NCBI RefSeq assembly: GCF_000215745.1
Contig: NC_015663.1
Coordinates: forward strand, 1,984,001-2,048,000
From: Klebsiella aerogenes KCTC 2190
GTDB taxonomy: Bacteria > Pseudomonadota > Gammaproteobacteria > Enterobacterales > Enterobacteriaceae
Length of the DNA stretch: 64,000 bases
Direction: 5' to 3'
The translations under genes and the position numbers were made by a program. The notes under the pieces were generated by a model. That model ran no database searches. It was given only the letters and a program-made list of their open reading frames with translations, and was not told the DNA's origin. Shown here one piece after another: positions 22,044 through 33,400 of the stretch. How positions within the stretch are numbered: the stretch's first letter is position 1; each line of letters begins with the position of its first letter.

Positions 22044-22310
22044 GCTGGAACAGGATGGCTTTATCGACCGTGTTTCATATCCGGTGGTGCCGCCGCATGT
22101 TGAATATAGCCTGACGTCGCTCGGCCTGCAGGTGAGCGAGAAGGTGGCGGCGCTGGCGGACTGGATCGAGCTGAATCTCCCCGCGGTGCTGGCTAACCAC
22201 GGGGAGTGAAAATGTATCACTCCCTGTAACCCCGGATAGCGGCAGGCGCCTTATCCGGGTTGCCGGCCAGCTCCGCTTTGTAGCCCCGGTAAGCGCAGCG
22301 CCACCGGGGA
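22044..22310 (+). repeat. 267-bp direct repeat, copy 2
   Basis: Second copy of 21736-22002. It starts abruptly inside the ytfH coding sequence and ends 7 bases before the cpdB stop codon on the other strand. Differences from copy 1: one in the ytfH part (ACGCCGCT to ACGTCGCT) and three in the REP-like part. Confidence 0.97.
22045..22209 (+). pseudogene. ytfH': Duplicated 3' fragment of ytfH
   Basis: The in-frame remnant LEQDGFIDRVSYPVV... through the natural stop repeats the last 55 codons (including stop) of ytfH, with one substitution (Pro to Ser). It lacks the helix-turn-helix region, a start codon and a ribosome-binding site, so it should not be expressed as protein. Confidence 0.93.
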
Positions 22311-22317
22311 ACAGGCA

Positions 22318-24261
22318 TTACTGACTCAAATCCAGCTGATAAATAGCGAAACCGATATCATCAGTCGCCACCTGCCGCATCGGATACTGTGCTTTCTCTT
22401 TGATAAACGCCGCGGCTTTGTCGCCAGGCGAGGTCTCAAAGCGAATATCCAACGGCGTTTTGCTGTGGATCGGCGCCAGTCGCCAGTTGTTATCCGCCGC
22501 CGGATGGATCGCGCCATCTTTCTTCGACTGTGCGCCAATCCACGCCGCCAGCACCGAACGGTTTTCGTCCGGGGAGGCAAAAGCGATATGGCTGTCGCCG
22601 GTACCGGCGAATTTGCCGCCGTAGGCGCGATAGTTATTGGTGGCGACGAGGAAGGTGGCCTGCGGATCGATAGGCTTACCGTTAAAGGTCAGGTCTTTGA
22701 TGCGTTCTGACTGCGGGTGAATCATCTGGCACTCGCCGTCGTAGCGCGCCGGTTGGCTGACGTCGATCTGGTAATTGACGCCGTCAATCACGTCGAAGTT
22801 ATAGGTGCGGAACCCGTCCCAGTTAATCAGCGACTGTGGTTTGCTGCTGGCGGGGTCAATCTGGTTAAACTGCCCGGCGGAGCATTCGAGCCACTCCTTG
22901 ACCTCTTTACCGCTTACCTTCATCACCACCAGCGTGTTCGGGTAGAGATAGAGGTCGGCGGCGTTACGGAAGGTGAGCTGGCCTTTTTCCACTTCGACAA
23001 AGCTTGCCGGATCGTTTTTACGCCCACCGACTTTAAACGGCGCGGCGGCGGAAAGCACCGGCAGTTTCGCCAGATCCGGATCGCCCTGGATGTAGTGTTC
23101 GACATAGGCCTTTTGCGCCATGTTGACCACCTGCACCGTCGGGTCGTCCTGTACCAGCGCCAGGTAGCTATACATGTTGTCGGCGGACTTGCCGATAGGC
23201 TTGCTGACGAATTCGCGAGTGGCGTCGTGATCGGCTTTCAGCACCGCCACCATTTTACTATCTTCCGCCGCCAGCGATTTTTTCGCTACCGCGTCGTAAA
23301 TAGGTCGCGCTTCGGCTTTAGCCTGCGTCACTTGCCATTTACCGCTGTCGTTATTCAGCACCAAATCGACCACCCCGAGATGATCGCCCCACATTCCCGG
23401 CATCACCGCCGGAATACCATTCAGCGTACCTTTGGCGATATCCGCGCCTTTAATGGTGGCGAAGTCTTTACCGGGGAACACCGCGTGAGCGTGACCGAAC
23501 ATAATGGCGTCAACGCCGGGTACCTGGCTTAAGTAGTAGACCGAGTTTTCCGCCATTGCCTGATAGGGGTCGGCGGAGAGGCCGGAATGCGCAACCACGA
23601 CTACCACATCAGCGCCTTTCGCGCGCATCTCCGGTACGTACTTACGCGCGGTTTCAGTGATGTCGTTGACCTTCACCTTGCCGCTGAGGTTAGCTTTATC
23701 CCAGGTCATGATCTGCGGCGGCACAAAACCGATATAGCCGATGCGCAGGGTATGGGGTTGACCATCGCTATCCTGAACCTCGGTATCCTGAATCAGGTAG
23801 GGCGTAAACATCGGTTTGCCGGTTTTGAGATCGATAATGTTGGCGTTAACGTAGGGGAATTTCGCCCCGGCCAGCGCCTTGTGCAGGAAGTCGAGACCGT
23901 AGTTGAATTCATGGTTTCCCAGGTTGCCGACGGCGTAATTCAGGGTGTTCATCGCCTTATAAACCGGATGCACATCCCCCTCTTTAAGTCCTTTTGCCGC
24001 CATATAGTCGCCCAGTGGGCTACCCTGAATAACATCGCCGTTATCCACCAGCACGCTGTTTTTCGCTTCCGCGCGGGCTTTTTCAATCAGGCTGGCGGTT
24101 CTGACCAGGCCGAATTTTTCCGTCGCGGCATCTTTGTAGTAATCGAAATCCATCATATTGCTGTGCAGATCGGTGGTTTCCATGATCCGCAGGTCGACCG
24201 TCGCCGCGTTGACGCTGGCCGCCACCAGCGTGGCCAGCAGCGTTGCGCTAAACTTAATCAT
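22318..24261 (-). CDS. cpdB: CpdB, periplasmic 2',3'-cyclic-nucleotide phosphodiesterase/3'-nucleotidase
   Basis: Exported bifunctional enzyme that scavenges 2',3'-cyclic nucleotides and 3'-nucleotides outside the cytoplasm. The 647-residue precursor has a signal peptide of about 19 residues ending VNA-ATVDL, a metallophosphatase domain with [23 protein letters not shown] and GHAHAVFPG, and a C-terminal 5'-nucleotidase domain containing [13 protein letters not shown]. Same length as E. coli CpdB. Its 3' end is directly beside the 267-bp repeat. Divergent from cysQ. Confidence 0.98.
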   Translation of the reverse strand: MIKFSATLLATLVAASVNAATVDLRIMETTDLHSNMMDFDYYKDAATEKFGLVRTASLIEKARAEAKNSVLVDNGDVIQGSPLGDYMAAKGLKEGDVHPVYKAMNTLNYAVGNLGNHEFNYGLDFLHKALAGAKFPYVNANIIDLKTGKPMFTPYLIQDTEVQDSDGQPHTLRIGYIGFVPPQIMTWDKANLSGKVKVNDITETARKYVPEMRAKGADVVVVVAHSGLSADPYQAMAENSVYYLSQVPGVDAIMFGHAHAVFPGKDFATIKGADIAKGTLNGIPAVMPGMWGDHLGVVDLVLNNDSGKWQVTQAKAEARPIYDAVAKKSLAAEDSKMVAVLKADHDATREFVSKPIGKSADNMYSYLALVQDDPTVQVVNMAQKAYVEHYIQGDPDLAKLPVLSAAAPFKVGGRKNDPASFVEVEKGQLTFRNAADLYLYPNTLVVMKVSGKEVKEWLECSAGQFNQIDPASSKPQSLINWDGFRTYNFDVIDGVNYQIDVSQPARYDGECQMIHPQSERIKDLTFNGKPIDPQATFLVATNNYRAYGGKFAGTGDSHIAFASPDENRSVLAAWIGAQSKKDGAIHPAADNNWRLAPIHSKTPLDIRFETSPGDKAAAFIKEKAQYPMRQVATDDIGFAIYQLDLSQ

Positions 24262-24452
24262 CAGAGGCGTCCTTTTTTATGAGCAATGGCACAAAAGAAA
24301 ATGTATTTACATTCTGTTGCTTACAGAATTGTGAATTCTGCCAGAAAAGCGTGAATGGAAACCGCTAGTGTTATCACAGATAGCGGAACTGGTGATGATG
24401 CGATATAAATAAAACAACGAGTTAACGCCACTGTAACCAGAAGAGGTGGAGA

Positions 24453-25196
24453 ATGTTAGAACAAGTATGTCAGCTTGCACGGACCGCGGGCGATGCCATC
24501 ATGGATGTCTACGATGGGAACCAGCCGATGGATGTGAGCAGCAAAAAGGATGATTCTCCGGTTACCGCGGCGGATATCGCCGCGCATAAAGTCATTGTCA
24601 GCGGCCTGCAGGCGCTGGATGCAGCAATCCCGATCCTCTCCGAAGAGGATCCGCCGGCGTGGGAAGTGCGGCAGCACTGGCAGCGCTACTGGCTGGTCGA
24701 TCCGCTGGACGGCACCAAAGAGTTTATCAAGCGCAACGGCGAATTCACCGTTAATATCGCGCTGATTGAAAACGGCAAACCGACGCTGGGCGTGGTGTAC
24801 GCGCCGGTGATGAAAGTGATGTACAGCGCGCAAAATGGCAAGGCGTGGAAAGAAGAGTGCGGCGTGCGCAAGCAGATTCAGGTTCGCGATGCTCGCCCGC
24901 CGCTGGTGGTGATTAGCCGCTCCCACGGTAATGACCCGGAGCTGCAGGAGTATCTGGAGCAACTGGGCGAGCACCAGACCACCTCAATCGGTTCGTCGCT
25001 GAAATTCTGCCTGGTGGCGGAAGGCCAGGCGCAGCTCTATCCGCGCTTTGGGCCGACCAGCACCTGGGACACTGCCGCCGGTCATGCGGTCGCGGTAGCC
25101 GCCGGGGCGCACGTTCACGACTGGCAGGGTAAAACCCTCGACTACACGCCGCGTGAATCCTTCCTCAATCCCGGCTTCCGCGTCTCTATTTATTAA
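24453..25196 (+). CDS. cysQ: CysQ, 3'(2'),5'-bisphosphate nucleotidase
   Basis: Mg-dependent, lithium-sensitive phosphatase that degrades 3'-phosphoadenosine 5'-phosphate made during sulfate assimilation; associates with the inner membrane in E. coli. The 247-residue protein has the family metal ligands in SEED (Glu64, Glu65), [10 protein letters not shown] (Asp83, Asp86) and [12 protein letters not shown] (Asp about 206). Its stop overlaps the 3' end of the convergent ytfJ by 11 bp. Confidence 0.97.
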   Translation: MLEQVCQLARTAGDAIMDVYDGNQPMDVSSKKDDSPVTAADIAAHKVIVSGLQALDAAIPILSEEDPPAWEVRQHWQRYWLVDPLDGTKEFIKRNGEFTVNIALIENGKPTLGVVYAPVMKVMYSAQNGKAWKEECGVRKQIQVRDARPPLVVISRSHGNDPELQEYLEQLGEHQTTSIGSSLKFCLVAEGQAQLYPRFGPTSTWDTAAGHAVAVAAGAHVHDWQGKTLDYTPRESFLNPGFRVSIY

Positions 25197-25743
25197 GCAG
25201 CTTATGCAGCAGGCCGACAACCTGCTGCACCTCTTGCTGGGTCAGCGCGCCGTCTTTTGCCCACTGAACACGCCCGTCTTTATCTAACACCACAATTGCC
25301 GAACTGCCTTCATCGAGCTGCCAGGCTTTGCGCGCGAGGCCGTTGCTGTCGACGATAAACTGCGACCACGGATAGAGCTGCTTATTGCTCTCAATACTGC
25401 TGCGCACGAACATCCCGGAGCCGGGGATAGCGTCGTCGGTATTGACGATGGTAGTGGTCTGATAGCGGTCGTGCGGCAGGCCAGCCGCCTTAATCGCCTC
25501 AATCAAATTGGCATTTTTCTCTTTTGCCGAGGTACGCCCGGCAATATGCTGGATAACGCGCACTTTTCCCGCCAGCTGCGAGCTATTCCAGTTTTTGTAG
25601 CTAAACTTATCGTTATTCAGTATTAGTTCTCCGCGATCGGCGATGCCTACCGGCGCGACGCGCTGACCGTCGACAAAATTATGCGCCGAAGCCATTAACG
25701 GCAACAGGAGGGCGGAAACCGCCAGCAACTTACGTAGGGTCAT
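25186..25743 (-). CDS. ytfJ: YtfJ, periplasmic thioredoxin-fold protein of unknown role
   Basis: Secreted protein of 185 residues. The signal peptide [20 protein letters not shown] is followed by HNFVDGQRV and a thioredoxin-like core with [18 protein letters not shown], where the usual CxxC is replaced by GRTS, so classical redox chemistry is unlikely. [14 protein letters not shown] segment sits near the C terminus. The frame is open to 25779, but AAAAGGATATCTC before the ATG at 25743 and the signal peptide decide the start. Confidence 0.93.
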   Translation of the reverse strand: MTLRKLLAVSALLLPLMASAHNFVDGQRVAPVGIADRGELILNNDKFSYKNWNSSQLAGKVRVIQHIAGRTSAKEKNANLIEAIKAAGLPHDRYQTTTIVNTDDAIPGSGMFVRSSIESNKQLYPWSQFIVDSNGLARKAWQLDEGSSAIVVLDKDGRVQWAKDGALTQQEVQQVVGLLHKLLNK

Positions 25744-26062
25744 GAGATATCCTTTTTTATATGCAGGTGATCCGACCACTTGGTCTTGTTTAATGATAAG
25801 TGCGATTCGTCGCCATTACCCGCAAGCGTGATGCCAGTTTGCGTGCCAACGCACACATTCGACCAAAAACGGAAACTTATACTAACAACTACGTATGCCT
25901 GAAACGAAAATTCTGAATTATTGTCATCAAAGGGTAAAAAAACTTCTACAGACTGGGTGTCTTCGGAAATCTGGACTATAGTTTTAGGGCATTAAAATTT
26001 GCGCTCCCGATACGCGGGCTAACTGTGGCACCGCAGGAGCGTAACCCTGGCAGGAGACAACA
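25744..26062 (+). promoter_or_regulatory. ytfJ-ytfK divergent promoter region
   Basis: 319 bp with no gene. A -10-like TATAGT stands at 25977-25982, upstream of ytfK; its -35 region is poor, which suggests an activator. E. coli ytfK belongs to the PhoB regulon; a single GTCAT (25922-25926) with an AT-rich neighbour is all I can see of a Pho box, so that link is weak here. Confidence 0.35.
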
Positions 26063-26269
26063 ATGAAAATTTTCCAACGCTACAATCCGCTGCAAGTGGC
26101 GAAGTACGTGAAGATCCTGTTTCGTGGACGGTTGTACATCAAGGACGTTGGCGCTTTTGAATTTGATAAGGGAAAAATCCTTATCCCGAAGGTTAAGGAC
26201 AAGCTGCATTTCTCAGTGATGTCCGAAGTCAATCGTCAGGTTATGCGTCTGCAAACTGAGACCGCATAA
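26063..26269 (+). CDS. ytfK: YtfK, DUF1107 protein, SpoT-stimulating stress factor
   Basis: Basic 68-residue cytosolic protein nearly identical to E. coli YtfK, which has been shown to bind SpoT and tip it toward (p)ppGpp synthesis under phosphate or fatty-acid limitation. Visible: [28 protein letters not shown] start (key [12 protein letters not shown]) and the [12 protein letters not shown] turn. AGGAGA lies before the ATG. Monocistronic, with its own terminator. Confidence 0.95.
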   Translation: MKIFQRYNPLQVAKYVKILFRGRLYIKDVGAFEFDKGKILIPKVKDKLHFSVMSEVNRQVMRLQTETA

Positions 26270-26293
26270 CGTGGTATGACGGCACGAAAAAAG

Positions 26294-26324
26294 ACGGCTC
26301 CCGATGGGAGCCGTTGATGTTTTC
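26294..26324 (+). terminator. Terminator between ytfK and ytfL
   Basis: Nine-base stem ACGGCTCCC/GGGAGCCGT with a 3-base loop, followed by TGATGTTTTC; preceded by six A residues, so it can also act on the convergent ytfL transcript. Confidence 0.8.
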
Positions 26325-26332
26325 AGGGCCGC

Positions 26333-27685
26333 TTACGCCGCGCCTTTCTCTTTTTTCGCCGCTTCTTCGATATCAGGCAGTTTCGGTACCAGTACCGTTG
26401 GTTTGTTGTCGATGCGGGTGACCAGCAGCTGGTCGATACGGTAGTTATCGATATCCACCACTTCAAACTTGTAACCGGAGAACTTCACCGCATCGGTGCG
26501 CTTCGGGATCTTACGCAGCATGAACATCATAAAGCCGCCGATGGTCTCGTAATTATCGGACTGCGGGAACTCATCGATATCCAGCACGCGCATCACGTCG
26601 TCGATCGGCGTCCCGCCGTCAATCAGCCAGGAGTTCTCATCGCGGGCGACGATTTGTTCTTCCAGCCCCTGGCCGACCAGGTCGCCCATCAGGGTAGTCA
26701 TGACGTCGTTGAGGGTGATAATCCCTACCACCAGCGCGTATTCGTTCATGATCACCGCGAAGTCTTCGCCGGCGGTTTTAAAGCTTTCCAGCGCTTCAGA
26801 GAGCGTCAGGGTATCCGGCACGATCAGCGTATTGCGGATCTGCACGCCGCCGGTTAACACCAGGCTCTGGTTTGCCAGCACGCGGTTCAGCAGGTCTTTG
26901 GAATCGACGTAGCCGATGATGTGATCGATATCTTCGTTACATACCAGGAACTTGGAGTGCGGGTGTTCCGCCACTTTATTCTTCAGGCTCTGCTCGTCTT
27001 CGTGCAGATCGAACCAGATCACGTTTTCACGCGGCGTCATCGAAGAGGGGACGGTACGGGATTCCAGCTCAAAGACGTTTTCAATTAATTCGTGTTCCTG
27101 TTTACGCAGTACCCCGGCCAGCGCACCGGCTTCCACCACCGCGTAAATATCATCAGAGGTGATGTCGTCTTTACGCACCATTGGGATTTTAAACAGGCGG
27201 AAGATGTTGTTCGCCATGCCGTTAAACAGCCACACCAGCGGGCGGAAGACCAGTAAACAGAAGCGCATCGGGTTGATGATGCGCAAAGCCACGGCTTCTG
27301 GCGCAATCATACCGATGCGTTTCGGCGTCAGGTCAGCAAACAGGATGAACAGGCTGGTGACCAGGGTGAAGGAGAAAATAAAGCTCAGCTGCTCGGAAAG
27401 CTCCGGCGACATGTAGCGGCTCAGTACGCTGTGGAAAGCAGGCGAAAAGGCGGCATCGCCGACGATACCACCGAGAATGGCCACGGCGTTAAGGCCGATC
27501 TGCACGACGGTGAAGAAGGTGCCAGGGTTTTCCTGCATTTTGAGAACGCGCTGCGCGTTCACATTGCCTTCATCAGCCAGCAATTTGAGTTTGATTTTAC
27601 GTGATGCGGCCAGTGAGATTTCAGAGATCGAAAAAAATGCACTGACGGCAATAAGGAAAAGTATTACTAAAATACTGTTTAACAT
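26333..27685 (-). CDS. ytfL: YtfL, CNNM/CorC-type membrane protein with CBS pair
   Basis: Inner-membrane protein of 450 residues: an N-terminal DUF21/CNNM domain with about four membrane segments (ILVILFLIAVSAFFSISEISLAASRK, about 5-30; key FSISEISLAASRK), two CBS domains (about 210-335, around MTPRENVIW and VIMNEYALVVGIITLNDVM) and a C-terminal CorC/HlyC domain. Relatives are linked to Mg efflux, and E. coli YtfL has been connected to cadaverine tolerance. Monocistronic, divergent to nothing close; msrA lies upstream on the same strand. Confidence 0.94.
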   Translation of the reverse strand: MLNSILVILFLIAVSAFFSISEISLAASRKIKLKLLADEGNVNAQRVLKMQENPGTFFTVVQIGLNAVAILGGIVGDAAFSPAFHSVLSRYMSPELSEQLSFIFSFTLVTSLFILFADLTPKRIGMIAPEAVALRIINPMRFCLLVFRPLVWLFNGMANNIFRLFKIPMVRKDDITSDDIYAVVEAGALAGVLRKQEHELIENVFELESRTVPSSMTPRENVIWFDLHEDEQSLKNKVAEHPHSKFLVCNEDIDHIIGYVDSKDLLNRVLANQSLVLTGGVQIRNTLIVPDTLTLSEALESFKTAGEDFAVIMNEYALVVGIITLNDVMTTLMGDLVGQGLEEQIVARDENSWLIDGGTPIDDVMRVLDIDEFPQSDNYETIGGFMMFMLRKIPKRTDAVKFSGYKFEVVDIDNYRIDQLLVTRIDNKPTVLVPKLPDIEEAAKKEKGAA

Positions 27686-27753
27686 ATCTTTTCTGACCGT
27701 TGAGGCCAGATCCTCGGAAGGGAAGTGGATAACTCTTTTAATGTGGAATACAT

Positions 27754-27783
27754 AAAAAACCGGTCCGAAGGCGCTGGACCGGC
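27754..27783 (-). terminator. Terminator after msrA
   Basis: On the minus strand, CCGGTCC pairs with GGACCGG around a 9-base loop and is followed by TTTTTTATG. It lies about 85 bases beyond the msrA stop and upstream of ytfL. Confidence 0.8.
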
Positions 27784-27866
27784 TATGACACAGCGTAGTA
27801 TAGCGTAAATGTCTGTAAAGCCACCAGAGCGATAATTATTCTCGCCAGCGGCCTTACTCTTCAGGA

Positions 27867-28505
27867 TTACGCCTGCGGGGGGAGGCAAACGCCAATCCCG
27901 CCGATACCGCAGTAGCCGTACGGATTTTTGTGCAGATACTGCTGATGATCGTCCTCGGCATAGTAGAACGGTTTCGCCGTGGCGATTTCGGTGGTGATCT
28001 CGCGGGTGTCGTTGGCGTCGCGCATCGCTGCCTGGTAACGCAGCATGCTGGCCTGCGCCGCTTCAAGCTGCTCTGGCGTCAGCGGGTAGATAGCTGAACG
28101 GTACTGCGTGCCGTGGTCGTTACCCTGCTGCATCCCTTGCGCCGGATCGTGGTTCTCCCAGAAAATCTGCAGCAGTTGTTCATAGCTGATGACCTGCGGG
28201 TCATACACCACGCGCACCGCTTCCGCGTGCCCGGTGTCGCCGCTGCAGACTTCGCGATAGGTTGGATTTGGCGTGTAGCCGCCGGTATAGCCCGCCGCGG
28301 TGCTGTAGACCCCCGGCAATTGCCAGAACAGACGCTCGACGCCCCAGAAGCAGCCCATCGCGAACAGCGCGACCTCCATTCCTTCAGGAACATTGGTCAT
28401 TGAGTGGCCGTTAACGGCGTGGAGCGTTGCTACCGGCATCGGCGTGTTGCGCCCCGGTAGTGCATCCGCCTGGGCGACAAGATGCGTTTTATCAAATAGA
28501 CTCAC
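27867..28505 (-). CDS. msrA: MsrA, peptide methionine (S)-S-oxide reductase
   Basis: Cytosolic repair enzyme reducing methionine S-sulfoxide in proteins, recycled by thioredoxin. The 212-residue protein carries [12 protein letters not shown] with the catalytic Cys52, the substrate pocket [20 protein letters not shown], and the resolving cysteines in [14 protein letters not shown] near the end. Same length as E. coli MsrA and, as there, the likely start is a GTG (28505). Divergent from tamA. Confidence 0.97.
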   Translation of the reverse strand: MSLFDKTHLVAQADALPGRNTPMPVATLHAVNGHSMTNVPEGMEVALFAMGCFWGVERLFWQLPGVYSTAAGYTGGYTPNPTYREVCSGDTGHAEAVRVVYDPQVISYEQLLQIFWENHDPAQGMQQGNDHGTQYRSAIYPLTPEQLEAAQASMLRYQAAMRDANDTREITTEIATAKPFYYAEDDHQQYLHKNPYGYCGIGGIGVCLPPQA

Positions 28506-28707
28506 GGTTGGCCTCGCAATTTGTGGTTAAGGTTGTAACGTCGCGTATCTTTTTAGACAATAAACACGCTCAATACGTCTAAATTTAAACATAAGAATTA
28601 TTTGGGTTACCGTCACTTTTTCAACCCTTAGTTGTTAGGGTTTTGTTAAGCCGTGGAGCGGCACTTGCGTTTCCTTCGGGGGGAAACAAGGATATTCAGG
28701 AGAACAC

Positions 28708-30441
28708 GTGCAACAAATCCGCCAGATATGCGTTACCAGCCTTTTGCTGGTCAGCGGGGTCGCCAGCGCAGCGAATGTGCGTTTGCAGGTTGAGGGGTTA
28801 TCCGGGGAACTGGAAAAAAACGTCCGCGCCCAACTATCCACGATCCAGAGCGATGAGGTCACGCCGGACCGTCGCTTTCGCGCGCGCGTCGATGACGCCA
28901 TCCGCGAGGGCCTGAAAGCGCTGGGTTATTATGAACCCACTATCGATTTCGATCTGCGTCCGCCGCCCAAAAAAGGGCGTCAGGTACTGATTGCCAAAGT
29001 AACTCCTGGCGAGCCGGTGCGCATTGGCGGTACCGCGGTTATCCTGCGCGGCGGCGCGCGCACCGACCACGATTATCTGGACCTGCTGAAAACGCGTCCG
29101 GCAATTGGCACGGTACTCAATCACGGCGATTATGACGGCTTCAAAAGCTCGCTCACTAAGGTGGCGCTGCGTAAAGGCTATTTCGATAGCGAGTTCAATA
29201 AAAGCCAGCTCGGCGTGTCGCTCGACCGCCATCAGGCTTTCTGGGATATAGATTACAACAGCGGCGAGCGCTACCGCTTTGGACCGGTAAGCTTTACCGG
29301 TTCGCAGATCCGCGAAGAGTACCTGCAAAATCTGGTGCCCTTTAAACAGGGTGATTATTACACCTCGCAGGATTTGGCGGAGCTGAACCGCCGACTGGCC
29401 GCAACCGGCTGGTTTAACTCGGTGGTCGTCGCCCCGCAGTTTGATAAATCACGTAAAACCAAGGTGCTGCCTCTGCAGGGCGTCGTTTCGCCACGCAAAG
29501 AGAACACCGTGGAAACCGGGGTCGGTTATTCGACAGACGTTGGGCCGCGCGTGAAAGCAACATGGAAAAAGCCGTGGATGAACTCCTATGGCCACAGCCT
29601 GACCTCCAGCATCAGCCTATCCGCGCCGGAGCAACAGTTCGATTTCAGCTACAAAGTCCCGCTGTTAAAAAGCCCGCTTGAGCAGTATTACCTGATGCAG
29701 GGCGGTTTTAAGCGTACCGACCTTAACGATACCAAGGCCGACTCCACCACCCTGGCGCTGTCGCGCTATTGGGAGATGTCGAGTGGCTGGCAGCGCGCGA
29801 TTAATTTGCGCTGGAGTCTGGACCACTTTACCCAGGCTAACGTCACCAATACCACCATGCTGCTTTATCCCGGCGTCTCGGTGAACCGGACCCGCTCCCG
29901 CGGCGGCCTGATGCCAACCTGGGGCGATTCCCAGCGCTATTCGGTGGACTACTCCAACACCATGTGGGGCTCGGACATTAACTTTATCGTCATGCAGGCG
30001 CAGGACGTGTGGATCCGCACCCTCTATGACCGCCACCGCTTCGTGGTGCGCGGCAACCTCGGCTGGATTGAAGCCGATGACTTCAGCAAAGTTCCGCCGG
30101 ATCTGCGTTTCTTCGCCGGTGGCGACCGCAGCATTCGTGGTTATAAATACAAGTCGATCTCGCCGAAAGACGACGACGGCAAGCTGATCGGTGCGTCAAA
30201 GCTGGCGACAGGCTCGCTGGAGTATCAATACAACGTCACCGGAAAATGGTGGGGGGCGATGTTTATTGACAGCGGCGAAGCGGTGAGCGACATCCGTAAA
30301 AGCGATTTTAAAACCGGCGCGGGCGTCGGCGTGCGCTGGCAATCGCCGGTCGGGCCGATCAAGCTGGATATCGCCAGACCTATCGGCGACAAAGAAGAAC
30401 ACGGTTTACAGTTTTATATCGGTCTGGGGCCTGAATTATGA
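28708..30441 (+). CDS. tamA: TamA, outer-membrane Omp85-family translocation/assembly factor
   Basis: Outer-membrane part of the translocation and assembly module, which with TamB aids insertion of certain outer-membrane proteins and phospholipid transport. The 577-residue precursor has a signal peptide of about 21 residues (ending [10 protein letters not shown]), three POTRA domains (about 22-270), and a 16-strand Omp85 barrel with the RSIRGYKY (VRGF-like) motif near residue 475, ending [11 protein letters not shown]. The start is a GTG with AGGAGA upstream, as in E. coli. Its stop overlaps the tamB start by 4 bp. Confidence 0.97.
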   Translation: MQQIRQICVTSLLLVSGVASAANVRLQVEGLSGELEKNVRAQLSTIQSDEVTPDRRFRARVDDAIREGLKALGYYEPTIDFDLRPPPKKGRQVLIAKVTPGEPVRIGGTAVILRGGARTDHDYLDLLKTRPAIGTVLNHGDYDGFKSSLTKVALRKGYFDSEFNKSQLGVSLDRHQAFWDIDYNSGERYRFGPVSFTGSQIREEYLQNLVPFKQGDYYTSQDLAELNRRLAATGWFNSVVVAPQFDKSRKTKVLPLQGVVSPRKENTVETGVGYSTDVGPRVKATWKKPWMNSYGHSLTSSISLSAPEQQFDFSYKVPLLKSPLEQYYLMQGGFKRTDLNDTKADSTTLALSRYWEMSSGWQRAINLRWSLDHFTQANVTNTTMLLYPGVSVNRTRSRGGLMPTWGDSQRYSVDYSNTMWGSDINFIVMQAQDVWIRTLYDRHRFVVRGNLGWIEADDFSKVPPDLRFFAGGDRSIRGYKYKSISPKDDDGKLIGASKLATGSLEYQYNVTGKWWGAMFIDSGEAVSDIRKSDFKTGAGVGVRWQSPVGPIKLDIARPIGDKEEHGLQFYIGLGPEL

Positions 30442-33400
30442 GTTTATGGAAGAAGATAAGCCTCGGCGTATTACTCTTTTTAGTGTTGCTGATTGGCGCG
30501 GTCGGCTTTTTAGTCGGCACTACTACCGGTTTGCATCTGGTACTGAAAGCGGCGGACCGCTGGGTGCCGGGGCTGGAGATCGGCAAGGTTACCGGCGGCT
30601 GGCGTGACCTGACCTTACAGAACGTGCGCTTCGAACAGCCGGGCGTGGCGGTGACGGCCGGCCAGTTCCATCTCGGCGTCAAGCTGCGCTGCCTGTGGGA
30701 TAGCAGCCTGTGCGTAAACGATATCTCGCTGCGTGATATCTACGTCGCTATCGATACCAAAAAGATGCCGCCTTCGGCGCCGGTAGAGGAAGAGGATTCC
30801 GGCCCGCTGAACCTCTCGACGCCATACCCCATTACCCTCAGCCGCGTGGCGCTGCATAACGTCAATGTCAAAATCGACGACACCGCCGTTTCGCTGCGCG
30901 ATTTCTCCACCGGCCTGAACTGGCAGGAGAAAAACCTGACCCTGACGCCGACTTCGCTCCAGGGCTTGCTCATCGCCCTGCCGAAGGTAGCAAAAGTGGC
31001 GCAGGAGCAGGTGGTGGAGCCGAAAATTGACCATCCGAAACCGGAAGAGAAGCCGCTTGGCGAGACGATGAAAGATCTGTTCTCGCAGCCGGTGCTGCCG
31101 GAAATGGTCGATGTACATCTGCCGCTGAACCTTAATATTCAGGAGTTCCGCGGCGAACAGCTGCGCCTGACCGGCGACACCGATATGACCGTCTACGACC
31201 TGCTGCTGAAGGTGAGCAGCATCGACGGGCAGATGAAACTTGATGCGCTGGACGTCGATTCCGACCAGGGCAAGGTTACCGCTTCCGGCACCGCGCAACT
31301 GCAGGATAACTGGCCGGTCGACATCACCCTCGACAGCACGCTGAACATCGACCCGCTGAAAGGCGAGAAGGTAAAGCTGAAAGTTGGCGGCGAACTGCGT
31401 AAAAAACTGCAGGTCGGCGTTGATTTAGCCGGCTCGGTGGCCATGACCCTGCGCGCCGAAGCGCAGCTGGCGGAAGCCGGTTTGCCGCTGAATATGGAAG
31501 TGAAGAGTAAGCAGCTGTACTGGCCGTTTACCGGCGAGAAACAGTTCCAGGCGGATGATCTGCATCTGAAATTCAGCGGCAAAATGACCGACTACACCAT
31601 GGCGTTTAGTACCGCGGTGAAAGGACAGTCGCTGCCGCCGGCTAAAATTACCCTTAATGCTAAAGGCAATGAACAGCAGGTGAACCTGGATAAGCTGACC
31701 GTAGCGGCGCTGGAGGGGAAAACCGAACTGAAAGCGTTGCTCGACTGGCAGCAGGCGATCAGCTGGCGCGGCGAATTGACCCTCGATGGCATTAATACCG
31801 CCAAAGAGGTGCCGGACTGGCCGTCGAAGCTGAACGGGATTATCAAAACCCAGGGTAGCCTGTATGGCAGCAGCTGGCAGATGGCGGTTCCCGAGCTGAA
31901 AATTACCGGCAACGTGAAACAGAATAAAGTGGATGTCCACGGTTCGCTGCAGGGTAACAGCTATATGCAGTGGAAAGTGCCGGGACTGCATCTGGCGCTT
32001 GGCCCAAACAGCGCCGATGTGAAAGGCGAGCTGGGGGTGAAAGACCTCAATCTCGACGCCACCATCGATGCGCCGCATCTCGATAACGCGTTGCCGGGGC
32101 TCGGCGGTACGGCGAAAGGTCTGCTGAAGGTGCGCGGCACCATCGATGCGCCGCAGCTGCTGGCGGATATCACCGCTCGCGCTTTACGCTGGCAGGAACT
32201 GACGGTAGCCCAGGTCAACGTCAAAGGCGATGTCAAATCCAGCGACCAGATTGGCGGTAATCTTGACGTACGCGTCGATCGTATCAGCCAGCCGGGCGTT
32301 AACATCAGCCTGGTGCAGCTGAATGCCAAAGGGACTGAGAAGCAGCACGATTTACAGCTGCGCGTACAGGGCGAGCCGGTGTCGGGCCAGTTGACGCTGG
32401 CGGGCAGCTTCGATCGTAAAGAGGAGCGCTGGAAGGGCACCCTGAGCAATACCCGTTTCCAGACGCCGGTAGGGCCGGTGGCGCTGACGCGCAACATTGC
32501 GCTGGATTACCGTAATCAAGAACAGAAAATCAGCATCGGGCCGCACTGCTGGAGCAACCCGAATGCCGAGTTGTGCGTACCGCAGACCATCGATGCCGGC
32601 GCCAGCGGGCGCGCGGTGGTCAATCTCAACCGTTTCGATCTGGCGATGCTGAAGCCGTTTATGCCGGAGGCGACCCAGGCAAGCGGCGTGTTTAGCGGTA
32701 ACGCCGATGTGAGCTGGGATACCACCAAAGAGGGGCTGCCGCAGGGCAAAGTCACCCTCAGCGGGCGCAACGTCAAAGTCACCCAGACGGTCAACGACGC
32801 ACCGCTGCCGGTGGCTTTCGATACGCTTAACCTCAGCGCCGACCTGCATAACAACCGGGCGCAGTTGGGCTGGCTGATACGCCTGACCAACAACGGCCAG
32901 CTTGATGGCCAGGTGGAGGTGACCGACCCGCAGGGGCGGCGTAACCTGGGCGGCAACGTCAACATTAGCAACTTCTCGCTGGCGATGATTAACCCGATCT
33001 TCGCTCGCGGCGAGAAAGCAGAAGGCAAGCTTAATGCCCGTCTGCGTCTGGGCGGCAACTTACAGAGCCCGCAACTGTTTGGTCAGATGCAGTTGAGCGG
33101 CGTTGATATCGACGGCAACTTTATGCCGTTTGATATGCAGCCGAGCCAGCTGGCGATGAACTTCAATGGAACGCGTTCGACCCTGCAGGGGACGGTGAAT
33201 ACCAAACAGGGGCAGATTGCGCTGAGCGGCAACGCCGACTGGACGCAAATCGACAACTGGCGCGCGCAGATTGCGGCGAAGGGTAGCCGGGTGCGCATTA
33301 CCGTGCCGCCGATGGTCCGCCTGGATGTCTCTCCGGATGTGGTGTTTACCGCCACGCCAAGCCTGTTTAACCTCGATGGCCGCGTTGACGTACCTTGGGC

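Noticed and set aside
22717..23532. 271-codon open frame opposite cpdB
   Set aside because: Shadow of cpdB codon bias; no homology that I recognise.
25922..25945. Pho box upstream of ytfK
   Set aside because: Only one GTCAT half is present and the second repeat does not match, so I did not call it.
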